Assembly: GCA_018268915.1 (NCBI GenBank) | Contig: JAFDVQ010000006.1 | Span: 434,001 to 498,000, forward strand | Origin: Acidobacteriota bacterium | Lineage (GTDB): Bacteria > Acidobacteriota > Terriglobia > Terriglobales > Acidobacteriaceae | Direction: 5' to 3' | DNA: 64,000 bases | Part shown: positions 26,241 to 34,309 of the stretch, one piece after another | Numbering within the stretch: position 1 is the first letter of the stretch | Layout of the letters: the number at the start of each line of letters is the position of its first letter | The notes under the pieces: model-generated | The model's database searches: none | Told to the model about the DNA's origin: nothing | What the model saw: the letters and a program-made list of their open reading frames with translations, nothing else | Position numbers and translations under genes: made by a program

Positions 26241-28931
26241 CTAATTGGTTCGCAGCGCCACCGTCGGGTTGATTCGCGAAGCGCGAAACGCTGGAATGTA
26301 ACCCGAAAGCGCCGCGATCATCAGCAACAGAAGCGCCATGCTTCCATACGTGATTGCATCCCATGGCGACGTGCCGAACAGCAGTGCGGCAATCAGCTTC
26401 GCCCCAGCCAGCGATGCACCGACGCCGATGACGATGCCCACCAATGCCAGTTGCAGCGTACTCCTGAGAATTCTGCCGCGCACATGGCCCGCCGTCGCGC
26501 CGAGCGCCATCCGGATACCAATCTCTTGCGTCTGGCGAGTCACCGAGTACGAGATGACGCCATAGATTCCCAGTGCCGCAAGCAACAATCCCAGCCCCGC
26601 GAATGACACGACGAGAAGCATGAAGAACTGTCTGCCCGAGACCGCATGATTCACCAGCAGCCGAATCGGCCTGAATTCATTGGCAGGCTGCTTCGGATTC
26701 ATCTCGCGCAGCGAGGCCAGCACAGGCCCCGCCAGCATCGAAGGATTCATCCTGGTGCGCACAACCAGTTCAGCCGCGCTCGGCCCTGCCTGGGTCATCG
26801 GGTAATAGATCTGCCAGCCCGCATCACCGTCGACATTCTCTTCATGCACGTCGTCCACGATCCCTACGATATGCAGATCTGGCCCCCCGCCGTTGCCGAG
26901 CGGCTTGTTGAGCGCGTCCCGGTCAGACCATGCATTAAGATTCGCCAGGTATTGCGCGAAGCTCTTGTTGATCATCACCACCTGCTCGCCTTTCGGAGCG
27001 TCAGACCAGGCGAAGTCACGTCCACGAATGGGCGTCCCCATCGCACGCATGTAACCCGGCGTGATCACGTACACGAGCGGCCCATCCACGCCTTGAGGCG
27101 GTTTCAGGCCCTTTGGATAAGGCAGCCCCCACGAGCGGTTCTGCCCAAGCGGCAAATAGTCGGTGAAGCCCGCAGCCTCCACCCCCGGCAAGGAGCCGAT
27201 TCGAGTCAAAATTTGCTGGAAGATCACTCCTCGCTTCTGCGAGCTCAGACTTCCATCTTTGTCATTGGGCACGTTGTCGTCGTAGTCCACCTTGATCGCC
27301 GCAGCATGATCCGGTTCGAATCCAAGATCCACCTTCAGAACATTCACAAAGCTGCGCAGTAGAAGGCCGGCTCCCACCAGCAGCATGCAAGCCAGCGCCA
27401 CCTCAGACACCACCAGCACCGACCTGATCCGCTCATGCTTGCGGCTCGCCGACGCGCCGGGGCCAGCATCCTTGAGAGACTCGTAAACATTTCCTCCCGC
27501 CATGCGCAATCCCGGCACGATGCCGAAGATCGTTGCGGAAAAGAACGAGATCAGTACAGTCCACCCCAGTGCAGCTCCGTCCATGTGCAGAGTGCTCAGC
27601 AGAGGCAGCGCGATTGCGCCCTGGTGCGCGAGCCACTCCACCAAAACAGCAGCCAGCATGAATCCAAAGATCGCTCCCATGCTGGATAGCACCAGACTCT
27701 CGGTCAGCAGCTGCCGCACAATCCGCCCGCGGCTCGCTCCGAGTGCACCGCGCATTGCGAACTCTTTTGCGCGCGCAGCCGCACGTGCCAGCAGCAGGTT
27801 CGAGAGATTCACGCAAGCAATCAGCAGGATTGCGCCCACTGCGCTCCAAAGCACGATTAGCGAACGCCTAAGCTTGCCGCCGATGTAGTCCTTGAGCGGA
27901 ACCGGAACAACAGCGCCTTTATAGTTGCCGCAACTTTCCGGAAATCGATTGTTCCAGCACATCGTCGGAGCAACGCGCACAGCTTCGTCTACCGCCTGCC
28001 CGAGAGTTATGCCCGGCTTCGTGCGTCCGATCAGGGTGATGATGTTGCCCCAGTTGCGCGGAGGCCCGTACAGATTCAACGGAGTAATGGCATCCACCTT
28101 CGTGCCGGGTGCGAACACTGCGCCAAAGTCGAACGAAGCCGGCAGAACGCCGATCACGGTCGTCTGCTTGCCATTCATGTCGAATGCCTTGCCCACGATT
28201 TTCGGGTCGGCGTTGAACTGCCGCTTCCACCATGCATTCGAAAGTAGAACAACAGGAGCTGCGCCGTTCCGTGCATCTTCAGGCGTGAAAACGCGGCCCA
28301 TCTGCGCCTGCACTCCGAGCACCTGGAAGAAATTCTGAATGACGTCAATGCTGGTCGCGGGCAGAGGTGCGCCCCCTAAATTCAGGCTTAGGTTATCCGC
28401 TCCGGAAAACGCAAAATATCCCGTCACGTCCTGATAAGAGCGGCTGTTTGTCCGGAATTCGTCGTACGCGTCCGTCGAATAAGTAGCGCACGACATACCG
28501 CACTTGGTCGGCGGCGGAGCTATCCACACCAGCTCGTGCGCGTTCGGAAAGGGAAGAGGTCTCAGCAGCAGTGTATTCACCACGCTGAACACCGCAATAT
28601 TCGCCCCGATAGCAAGCGCCAGGATCAGGACAGCGACGACGGTGAAGCTCGGATCGTGCCACAGTGTACGCAGCGTGTATTTGAAGTCCTGCTTGAAAAT
28701 ATCCAGAGTCATAAAGCCTCGTGCTTCGCGGTGTTTGTAGCGGGCGTGGTCCATGCCGCCAATGCTGATCAGTGCTGCACGCCGTGCTTCCGTTGGCGTC
28801 ATACCTCTTGCGATGTTGTCGTCAATGGCGAACTGCAGATGCGCGGCGAGTTCGTCTTCCAGGTCATCGTCCAGGTGTTCTCTGCGGACAAAAGCCCAGA
28901 TCCTCTTCAGCAGCCTCAACGACTCGCTCAC
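26241..28931 (-). CDS. Acidobacterial duplicated orphan permease (FtsX/MacB-like)
   Basis: 896-residue inner-membrane protein of the ADOP type. An N-terminal helical segment (about 1-75, EDELAAHLQFAIDDNIARGMTPTEARRAAL) precedes two FtsX-like permease units, each with a periplasmic MacB-type core domain and a three-helix bundle; the C-terminal bundle shows QEIGIRMALGATAGHVRGRI and the end PAFRASRINPTVALR. No ATPase gene is nearby, which is why such proteins are called orphan. Function unknown; relatives with ATPases export or sense envelope molecules. GTG 28931 overlaps the stop of the PadR gene by 4 bp, so the two are translationally coupled. Confidence 0.93.
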   Translation of the reverse strand: MSESLRLLKRIWAFVRREHLDDDLEDELAAHLQFAIDDNIARGMTPTEARRAALISIGGMDHARYKHREARGFMTLDIFKQDFKYTLRTLWHDPSFTVVAVLILALAIGANIAVFSVVNTLLLRPLPFPNAHELVWIAPPPTKCGMSCATYSTDAYDEFRTNSRSYQDVTGYFAFSGADNLSLNLGGAPLPATSIDVIQNFFQVLGVQAQMGRVFTPEDARNGAAPVVLLSNAWWKRQFNADPKIVGKAFDMNGKQTTVIGVLPASFDFGAVFAPGTKVDAITPLNLYGPPRNWGNIITLIGRTKPGITLGQAVDEAVRVAPTMCWNNRFPESCGNYKGAVVPVPLKDYIGGKLRRSLIVLWSAVGAILLIACVNLSNLLLARAAARAKEFAMRGALGASRGRIVRQLLTESLVLSSMGAIFGFMLAAVLVEWLAHQGAIALPLLSTLHMDGAALGWTVLISFFSATIFGIVPGLRMAGGNVYESLKDAGPGASASRKHERIRSVLVVSEVALACMLLVGAGLLLRSFVNVLKVDLGFEPDHAAAIKVDYDDNVPNDKDGSLSSQKRGVIFQQILTRIGSLPGVEAAGFTDYLPLGQNRSWGLPYPKGLKPPQGVDGPLVYVITPGYMRAMGTPIRGRDFAWSDAPKGEQVVMINKSFAQYLANLNAWSDRDALNKPLGNGGGPDLHIVGIVDDVHEENVDGDAGWQIYYPMTQAGPSAAELVVRTRMNPSMLAGPVLASLREMNPKQPANEFRPIRLLVNHAVSGRQFFMLLVVSFAGLGLLLAALGIYGVISYSVTRQTQEIGIRMALGATAGHVRGRILRSTLQLALVGIVIGVGASLAGAKLIAALLFGTSPWDAITYGSMALLLLMIAALSGYIPAFRASRINPTVALRTN

Positions 28932-29287
28932 GCATCCGCTCCTTCAGCGGATTTGTCCATGGTGAGCACCCGCTCCATCACGTCCTTCAGACGTTCCCAG
29001 TAGCGTGCATCGGCCGCAAGCTGCCGTTTGCCTGTTGCGGTGATGGCATAAAACTTCGCCTTGCGATTGTTATCAGAGGTTCCCCAGTGCGAAGAGATCC
29101 ATCCCCTCTGTTCCAGGCGCACGAGAGATGCGTAAATCGTCCCCTGGTTCAATAGCACCTCATCGGCGCTCACTTGCTCGATGCGTCGCGCGATTCCATA
29201 GCCATGCATCGAGCCCATCACGGTGAGAGTCTGCAGGACCATCAGATCAAGGGTGCCTTGCAGCAGATCAAGTTTTTCCGGCGACAT
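28928..29287 (-). CDS. PadR-family transcriptional regulator, acidobacterial type
   Basis: 119-residue repressor. The winged-helix domain covers residues 1-85, with LLQGTLDLMVLQTL at the start, HGYGIARRIEQ in the recognition region and NQGTIYASLVRLEQRGWI leading into the wing. The DNNRKAKFYAITATGKRQL motif is typical of the PadR subgroup paired with orphan permeases. A short C-terminal helix would make the dimer. It overlaps the permease start by 4 bp. Two matching dyads lie directly upstream (29310-29356) and are likely autoregulatory operators. Confidence 0.93.
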   Translation of the reverse strand: MSPEKLDLLQGTLDLMVLQTLTVMGSMHGYGIARRIEQVSADEVLLNQGTIYASLVRLEQRGWISSHWGTSDNNRKAKFYAITATGKRQLAADARYWERLKDVMERVLTMDKSAEGADA

Positions 29288-29634
29288 CGACTACTCCCTA
29301 ACGGTGTCCTGTGGTACGACCACAGAAGTATGCCATATCCCTGTGGCCATGCCACATCAATGTGACAGGATGCGCAGTATCAAACCTAATCAGCTGGGAT
29401 AACTTGCATTTCGATGTTCAATTCGACCCCGCATCAGCCCCTGAAGTGGCCTGAATCGAGTCACATCCGACGGGGCTCAAGCGACCTAAGTAGCTCATTT
29501 AATGCCACCTAAGTATCATTGTCCGATCCACGCGCCCGCCTCTACGCTGAAGAAGACGAGGGGAACTTGTCCGCCTCCTCGGCGTAAGTCCGGGACGAGA
29601 AAGCACGGCCATTCTCATTCCAGTTCAGGTCGCC
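29288..29634. other. Intergenic region upstream of padR
   Basis: 347 bp with no convincing gene. The left part holds the two-dyad operator candidate (29310-29356). Further right, the 9-mer ACCTAAGTA occurs twice (29484-29492 and 29507-29515), 23 bp apart start to start. A reading frame crossing 29502-30140 is arginine/serine/proline-rich, overlaps real genes and looks non-coding. Confidence 0.6.
29310..29356 (-). promoter_or_regulatory. Tandem operator candidate for PadR
   Basis: Two dyads of identical form TGTGG-N5-CCACA at 29310-29324 and 29342-29356, starting 32 bp apart (about three helical turns). The left one extends to CTGTGG/CCACAG, the right one to TGTGGC/GCCACA. On the - strand, a weak promoter candidate TTGATG (29360-29355) with 17 bp to TATGGC (29337-29332) would have one dyad in its spacer and the other near the start of transcription, a geometry suited to repression of the padR-permease operon. 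Confidence 0.65.
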
Positions 29635-29973
29635 ATGTTCCTGCTGATTACAGCAGTGTTGGCAAGCTGGTTCGTCCGGATGCACCTTCGCAATCGTCGT
29701 TCATGGCAAGCGATCGTAGCTCGCACGAGTCCCGAATGCAGGCGAGTCTGGGCAGCCAGCGGACTCGGACAGCCAGAAGCCTTCCCATCGATGTGGTCTG
29801 CTGTGCCCAGAGTAGCTTTCCGCGACGCTGGCGTGCTGATGGAGATGGCGGATTACGTAGAGAACAACACAGCAATTCTGGACTCAGAGCAGATGCAGAA
29901 CATTCGCATCTCTATCGTGAGACTCCGCCTGGCAGCGGCACGCGCCATCATCAGACGAGATGTGCGCCGGTAG
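29635..29973 (+). CDS. Small membrane-anchored protein, unknown
   Basis: 112 residues: one N-terminal hydrophobic helix (MFLLITAVLASWFV), then basic residues (RMHLRNRRSW) and a helical tail (DSEQMQNIRISIVRLRLAAARAIIRR). AGG lies 7 bp before ATG 29635. The stop is 10 bp from the convergent SDR gene. The positive-inside arrangement supports a real single-pass protein with a cytoplasmic tail, but no family is recognised and the arginine-rich tail leaves some doubt. Confidence 0.42.
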   Translation: MFLLITAVLASWFVRMHLRNRRSWQAIVARTSPECRRVWAASGLGQPEAFPSMWSAVPRVAFRDAGVLMEMADYVENNTAILDSEQMQNIRISIVRLRLAAARAIIRRDVRR

Positions 29974-29982
29974 ACTCACGAG

Positions 29983-30768
29983 TTAAGTCAGCGCGCGATC
30001 GAGATGCACATATCCACCGTCAACAATCAGTTGCTGGCCCGTCGTGTGTCCCGATTGCGTCGGCGATAGCAGGAACACCGCGGCAGAGGCAATCTCTGAC
30101 GCCAGCGTCATGCGATGGCCCAGCGGAATTTTGTCCGTAATCCGCTTGAGCTCCGCATCAGGATCGCCCAGCGTATCGAGCCACCTGCGATAGAGTGGCG
30201 TCATCACCTCTGCAGGAAGAACTGCGTTCACCCTGACGTTATATTTCAGCAGCTCTGCCGCCCACTCGCGCGTCAACGCAAGCTGTGCGCCCTTGCTCGC
30301 TGCGTAACCAGACGTATTGCCCTGCCCCGTCAACGCAACTTTGGAACTGATATTCACAATTGCGCCCTGCGTGCGCTTCAGAGAACTCAACGAGTAGTGT
30401 GCCAGGGCGTAGTAGTGAATCAGATTCTTCTGCAAGCTCTCGACAAAGCGATCGACGCTGCCATTCTCAAGGCCGGCTCCGTCATTGATGCCCGCATTGT
30501 TTACCAGCCCGTAGATGTCGCCGTGCTGCTGCTCGATCTCCCGTATAGCGGTTCTGCAGCGGTCGAGATCTTCGAGTTGCGCCTCGACGAAATGGCACGG
30601 CGCCGACGCAGCCTTCATCTCTGCCATGAAGGCCTGGACATTCTCCGAAGGCCGTCCCAGCACAACAACCTGCGCTCCCTCATCCAGGCAGGCGCGAGAG
30701 ATTCCAGCGCCAATACCAGCGCCGCCACCAGTTACGACAATGAGTTTGTCCTTCAGTCCCAGATCCAT
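29983..30768 (-). CDS. SDR-family oxidoreductase (possible L-fucose dehydrogenase-like)
   Basis: 261-residue classical short-chain dehydrogenase. The NAD(P)-binding motif TGGGAGIG is at 13-20, NNAG at 90-93, the catalytic serine in NISSK (141/142) and YAASK with Tyr155 and Lys159. The N-terminus (MDLGLKDKLIVVTGG) and the long insertion before the C-terminal VDGGYVHLDRAL resemble sugar or L-fucose dehydrogenases, but the substrate is not certain. No operon partner: the next gene on this strand starts 51 bp beyond it and encodes an unknown secreted protein. Confidence 0.88.
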   Translation of the reverse strand: MDLGLKDKLIVVTGGGAGIGAGISRACLDEGAQVVVLGRPSENVQAFMAEMKAASAPCHFVEAQLEDLDRCRTAIREIEQQHGDIYGLVNNAGINDGAGLENGSVDRFVESLQKNLIHYYALAHYSLSSLKRTQGAIVNISSKVALTGQGNTSGYAASKGAQLALTREWAAELLKYNVRVNAVLPAEVMTPLYRRWLDTLGDPDAELKRITDKIPLGHRMTLASEIASAAVFLLSPTQSGHTTGQQLIVDGGYVHLDRALT

Positions 30769-30819
30769 ATCAACTGATCTTCTCAGAATTGGGCAGCCAA
30801 TGTTTTCAAAGAATTCCTG

Positions 30820-31932
30820 CTAACGCTGTCCTGCGCCGTCCTCGTCCGGCAAAATGCGCGCGGTTGAACCGAATTTCCGGTAGTTCGTGAACTCTACATC
30901 GTTGACGTGCCGTTCGAGGCCGATGCCATAGTCCTTTTGCATATCGGCATTGTAGAGCTCGGTAACGGCTACGCTTCGGACAGGACACAGATAGCTGCGT
31001 CCACTAATGATCACATGCCCATATTGAACAGCAAGCGCGGACTGGCTCACATGGTCGCTTTCGGCCAGTTCGGCTTCTACCGTGATTCGATCGATCTCGC
31101 CAGTTGCAGGATTGATCGAAAGTTCACCATGATATGCGGGCTGATCTTTGGAGGAATGCTCGGTGGGATCATCTTCCGATTGGCGATAGCAACAAAAGTC
31201 GACGGTGTAGTGCGACGCCAGGCGCGGGACTTCATACCGAAAGACCGCCAGCCGGGTGCCCGACGCGCTTTTCTGCCAGCGCATCCAGTGCATCGAATCG
31301 TTAGAGCTATCGCCGAAGATCACGGCGAGCATCGCGCCAAACTCGCCCCAACTCGACAAGCCGGAGGTAACCAGAGCATCCCCCAGGCCTTTGCCAGCTA
31401 CGGCTGAACTGACTTCTCTTCCTTTTCGGACGGCGATTTCGCGCCGCGCATTGCTGGCGAAATGCATTTCGATTTGGGGTTTCTGATGTTTCTTTGTCGT
31501 GGCGAGGGGGAGGTTGTTGAAGCTGCGAGTTTCCCTGATGGCCAGGAAGTCGGGTATGAGGCGGATCGCCCCTTGCGCGTAGGCGTGCGCGGAGTTGAGG
31601 ATCCTCGCCTGGGCTTCCTGATCTGGAGGGACCTCGTTCACCAAGTTCTCCGCAGGCGGAGCCTGAATCATAGAGGCGGCAGTAAGAATCTCAAGTTGCT
31701 GCTGCGTCTCCGGTCCCGGATGTGCCTGAGCGACAATACGCTTCAGAGTGCTTGCCGTGAGCTCTTCCGACAGATCAACCCTGCTGAGTCTCTCCGCAAT
31801 CTCCAGGTCAGATAGCTTCGCCGCACGCGACGATGTCAGAAAGTGCTCCAGCTGCGCCACGCTTACAGTGGTTTGCGCACGAACACTAAAAGTCAGAACG
31901 ACGAAGCAAATCAGAAACGACAGATTCCGCAC
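30820..31932 (-). CDS. Secreted protein of unknown function
   Basis: 370 residues beginning at GTG 31932 with a signal peptide (RNLSFLICFVVLTFSVRAQ, cleavage near RAQTT). The N-terminal third is helical (VAQLEHFLTSSRAAKLSDLEIAERL), reminiscent of a VWFA-related acidobacterial secreted family's leader but without a recognisable domain. The C-terminal part is beta-rich (GELSINPATGEIDRITVEAEL, SYLCPVRSVAVTELYN), like an outer-membrane lipoprotein-carrier-type sheet. Similar proteins recur in acidobacterial genomes. Function unknown. The aldehyde dehydrogenase ends 48 bp upstream. Confidence 0.8.
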   Translation of the reverse strand: MRNLSFLICFVVLTFSVRAQTTVSVAQLEHFLTSSRAAKLSDLEIAERLSRVDLSEELTASTLKRIVAQAHPGPETQQQLEILTAASMIQAPPAENLVNEVPPDQEAQARILNSAHAYAQGAIRLIPDFLAIRETRSFNNLPLATTKKHQKPQIEMHFASNARREIAVRKGREVSSAVAGKGLGDALVTSGLSSWGEFGAMLAVIFGDSSNDSMHWMRWQKSASGTRLAVFRYEVPRLASHYTVDFCCYRQSEDDPTEHSSKDQPAYHGELSINPATGEIDRITVEAELAESDHVSQSALAVQYGHVIISGRSYLCPVRSVAVTELYNADMQKDYGIGLERHVNDVEFTNYRKFGSTARILPDEDGAGQR

Positions 31933-31980
31933 AGATGTTCACCGCCATCTCAGCCGTCAGCTCTCGTTCTTTCGACGCCT

Positions 31981-33426
31981 TTAATTCATGCCTGTCATCA
32001 CCAGCATTCGCGGCTCCGTCATCTCCTCGATTGCCGAGCGAATACCCTCGCGTCCCAGGCCTGAATCTTTCACGCCGCCATACGGCATCGGGTCCAGCCT
32101 CCACGCCGGCGTGTCTCCCACAATCAACGCACCGACGTCAAGTTCCCGGTAAGCAGTCAGAATCCGTCCGGCATCGCGCGTCAGCAATCCCGCCTGCAGT
32201 CCGAATCGCGAGTGGTTCACCTCAGCCAGCGCTTCCTCGAAATCGGTGTAAGGCTCAACCACAACCACCGGCCCGAACACCTCTTCATCGCGAAGCTTCA
32301 TTCCCTGCTTGGTACCGGTGAGAATTGCAGGCGAGATCAAGTTGCCCTTGCGTTCTCCGCCGTCAATCAGCCGGGCTCCTGCCGCCACCGCCTCCTTGAT
32401 CCACGATTCGATCCGCTCGGCCTCTCCTGGTCTGATCATCGGACCCAGGTCCGTCGCTTCTTGCGAAGGATCGCCCGAGACCAGCTTTCCCGCCACCTCG
32501 ACCAGCTTCCACAGATAGGTCTGAAAAATGCTCTTGTCTACAAACACCCTCTGCACGCTGATGCACGACTGCCCCGCATATCCAAATGCTGCATGAGCAG
32601 TGCGCTCGGCGGCGCTGTCCAGATCGCGATAGTCGCTGTGGATGATGAGCGCAGCGTTGCCGCCAAGCTCCAGCAGAACGCGCTTACGTCCGGACCGTGC
32701 CTTCAACTCCCAGCCCACCTTCGCAGAACCGGTAAAGCTCACGAGCTTGATGCGATCCTCTTTCTCCGCAAGCCACGCCGTGTCCGCGTTCTCCAGCGGT
32801 AGAATCGCAATTGCCTCCTCCGGCCATCCCGCCTTCAAGATCACTTCACCTAACGCCAGCGCGGTAAACGGCGTCTGCGGTGATGGCTTGATCAGGATTG
32901 GGCATCCCGCCGCCAGCGCCGGAGCCACCTTGTGCGCCACGAGGTTCAGCGGAAAGTTAAACGGGGTGATCGCCAGCACCGGTCCCACAGGAAACCGCTG
33001 CACCAGTCCCCAGCGGTTTTCATTGCCCTCCGTCAGATCCAGCGGGATGGTCTCCCCACCCAGCCGCGCAGCCTCTTCGGCCGCCGTCTTGAACGTCAGC
33101 ACCGCACGGTCCACCTCCGTCCTCGCAAGGCGCAGAGGCTTCCCCGCTTCGGCCACGATCAGATTCGCGAAACGCTCCTTCTGTTCAATCAGTGCGGCTG
33201 CGATGTCTTCCAGGATCTCGCGCCGCTTCCAGCGCGGCAGTGCCCTCGTACGCCGCAGGCTGGCGACTGCATGATTCACCGCCTCGCGCGCGTCGGAACG
33301 CTTTGCGACAGTGACTTTTCCAATCAGCCCTTGATCCCACGGTGAGCGAACCTCGAGCGCTTCTCCATCGCTCCATTCTTTTCCGCACAGAAGAAACCCG
33401 GTCTGCGAGCCCGGACGCATTTTCAT
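31981..33426 (-). CDS. Aldehyde dehydrogenase family protein
   Basis: 481-residue NAD(P)-dependent aldehyde dehydrogenase. All key residues are present: Asn157 in TPFNFPLN, the coenzyme lysine in ILIKPSPQTP (Lys180), general base Glu253 in LLELGGNAAL and the catalytic Cys288 in GYAGQSCISVQRV. The GQSCISVQR context is typical of the lactaldehyde / non-phosphorylating glyceraldehyde-3-phosphate group rather than of succinic-semialdehyde enzymes, but the substrate cannot be settled. ATG 33426 is preferred; a second ATG lies two codons later. Divergent from the DNA glycosylase gene (71-bp gap). Confidence 0.92.
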   Translation of the reverse strand: MKMRPGSQTGFLLCGKEWSDGEALEVRSPWDQGLIGKVTVAKRSDAREAVNHAVASLRRTRALPRWKRREILEDIAAALIEQKERFANLIVAEAGKPLRLARTEVDRAVLTFKTAAEEAARLGGETIPLDLTEGNENRWGLVQRFPVGPVLAITPFNFPLNLVAHKVAPALAAGCPILIKPSPQTPFTALALGEVILKAGWPEEAIAILPLENADTAWLAEKEDRIKLVSFTGSAKVGWELKARSGRKRVLLELGGNAALIIHSDYRDLDSAAERTAHAAFGYAGQSCISVQRVFVDKSIFQTYLWKLVEVAGKLVSGDPSQEATDLGPMIRPGEAERIESWIKEAVAAGARLIDGGERKGNLISPAILTGTKQGMKLRDEEVFGPVVVVEPYTDFEEALAEVNHSRFGLQAGLLTRDAGRILTAYRELDVGALIVGDTPAWRLDPMPYGGVKDSGLGREGIRSAIEEMTEPRMLVMTGMN

Positions 33427-33497
33427 GTCGATAACTCCAGGATTAGTCGGTCACAAGAATGTTATTCGAAGCCGCCATTCGATAGACTGGTTTCTCC

Positions 33498-34208
33498 ATG
33501 ATTCATGACGGAAAGAGCAGGAAGCTTCCCTTCGACCCGGCAGAGGCCGTAGCGCATCTGTGTGCCAGCGACCCCAAACTGGGAGCGCTCATCGACAAGG
33601 CTGGAGAATTTCGTCTGCGTCTCGACCCTTCGCCGTCACCATTCGAGTCGCTCCTCGAATCGATCCTCTATCAACAGCTTCACGGTAAGGCGGCAGCAGC
33701 CATCCACCGCCGCGTTCGCGAGTTCTTCCACGGAGATCCCACGCCTCAGCAGCTGGCCGACACACCCGACGAGCCTCTGCGCGCTGCCGGCGTCTCCGGC
33801 AACAAGATCAAAGCCCTTCGCGACCTCGCCGCGAAGACTATCGACGGGACCGTACCGACGCATAAGGCGATCCTCAAGATGCCCGATGCCGACATTGTCG
33901 AGCGCCTGACCGAAGTGCGTGGCATCGGCCCCTGGACCGTCGAGATGCTCCTCATCTTCCGCCTCGGACGCCCCGACGTACTTCCCGTCACCGACTATGG
34001 CGTCCGCAAAGGATTCGCCCTGACATTTCAGCGGGTGCCGAAGAGCCGCCCTCTGGAAGCAACGGACCTGCCCAAGCCCGACGTGCTCTTTCGTCGTGCG
34101 CAAAAGTGGCGTCCCTTCCGCTCCGTCGCGAGCTGGTACATGTGGCGCGCGTGCGATCTGGCCAGAGGCACTCCCCCCGCAGGCCGTGCCGTCGAGCAGG
34201 AAAAGTAG
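33498..34208 (+). CDS. DNA-3-methyladenine glycosylase, AlkA-like (HhH-GPD)
   Basis: 236-residue base-excision repair glycosylase that removes alkylated purines. The helix-hairpin-helix is LTEVRGIGPWTVEMLLIF (about 137-154), followed by the catalytic Asp166 in VLPVTDYGVRKG. The N-terminal beta domain of E. coli AlkA is absent, as in many short bacterial and archaeal homologues. The region around residue 59 (YQQLHGKAAAAIHRR) is the conserved HhH-GPD start helix. Stop codon at 34208 is 101 bp before the DUF3536 gene on the same strand. Confidence 0.92.
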   Translation: MIHDGKSRKLPFDPAEAVAHLCASDPKLGALIDKAGEFRLRLDPSPSPFESLLESILYQQLHGKAAAAIHRRVREFFHGDPTPQQLADTPDEPLRAAGVSGNKIKALRDLAAKTIDGTVPTHKAILKMPDADIVERLTEVRGIGPWTVEMLLIFRLGRPDVLPVTDYGVRKGFALTFQRVPKSRPLEATDLPKPDVLFRRAQKWRPFRSVASWYMWRACDLARGTPPAGRAVEQEK

Positions 34209-34309
34209 CCAGATTCAATTGCAAAACGCCAATTCGCTCGGCGAAACAATCCCGCGAATGCGCCTACAATAATCAGGAACGCTCATTTTCATACCTGCAC
34301 CCGGAAAGC

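Noticed and set aside
29502..30140. 212-codon + strand frame overlapping the small membrane protein and the SDR gene
   Set aside because: Overlaps two better frames; His/Arg/Ser/Pro-rich and without any fold.
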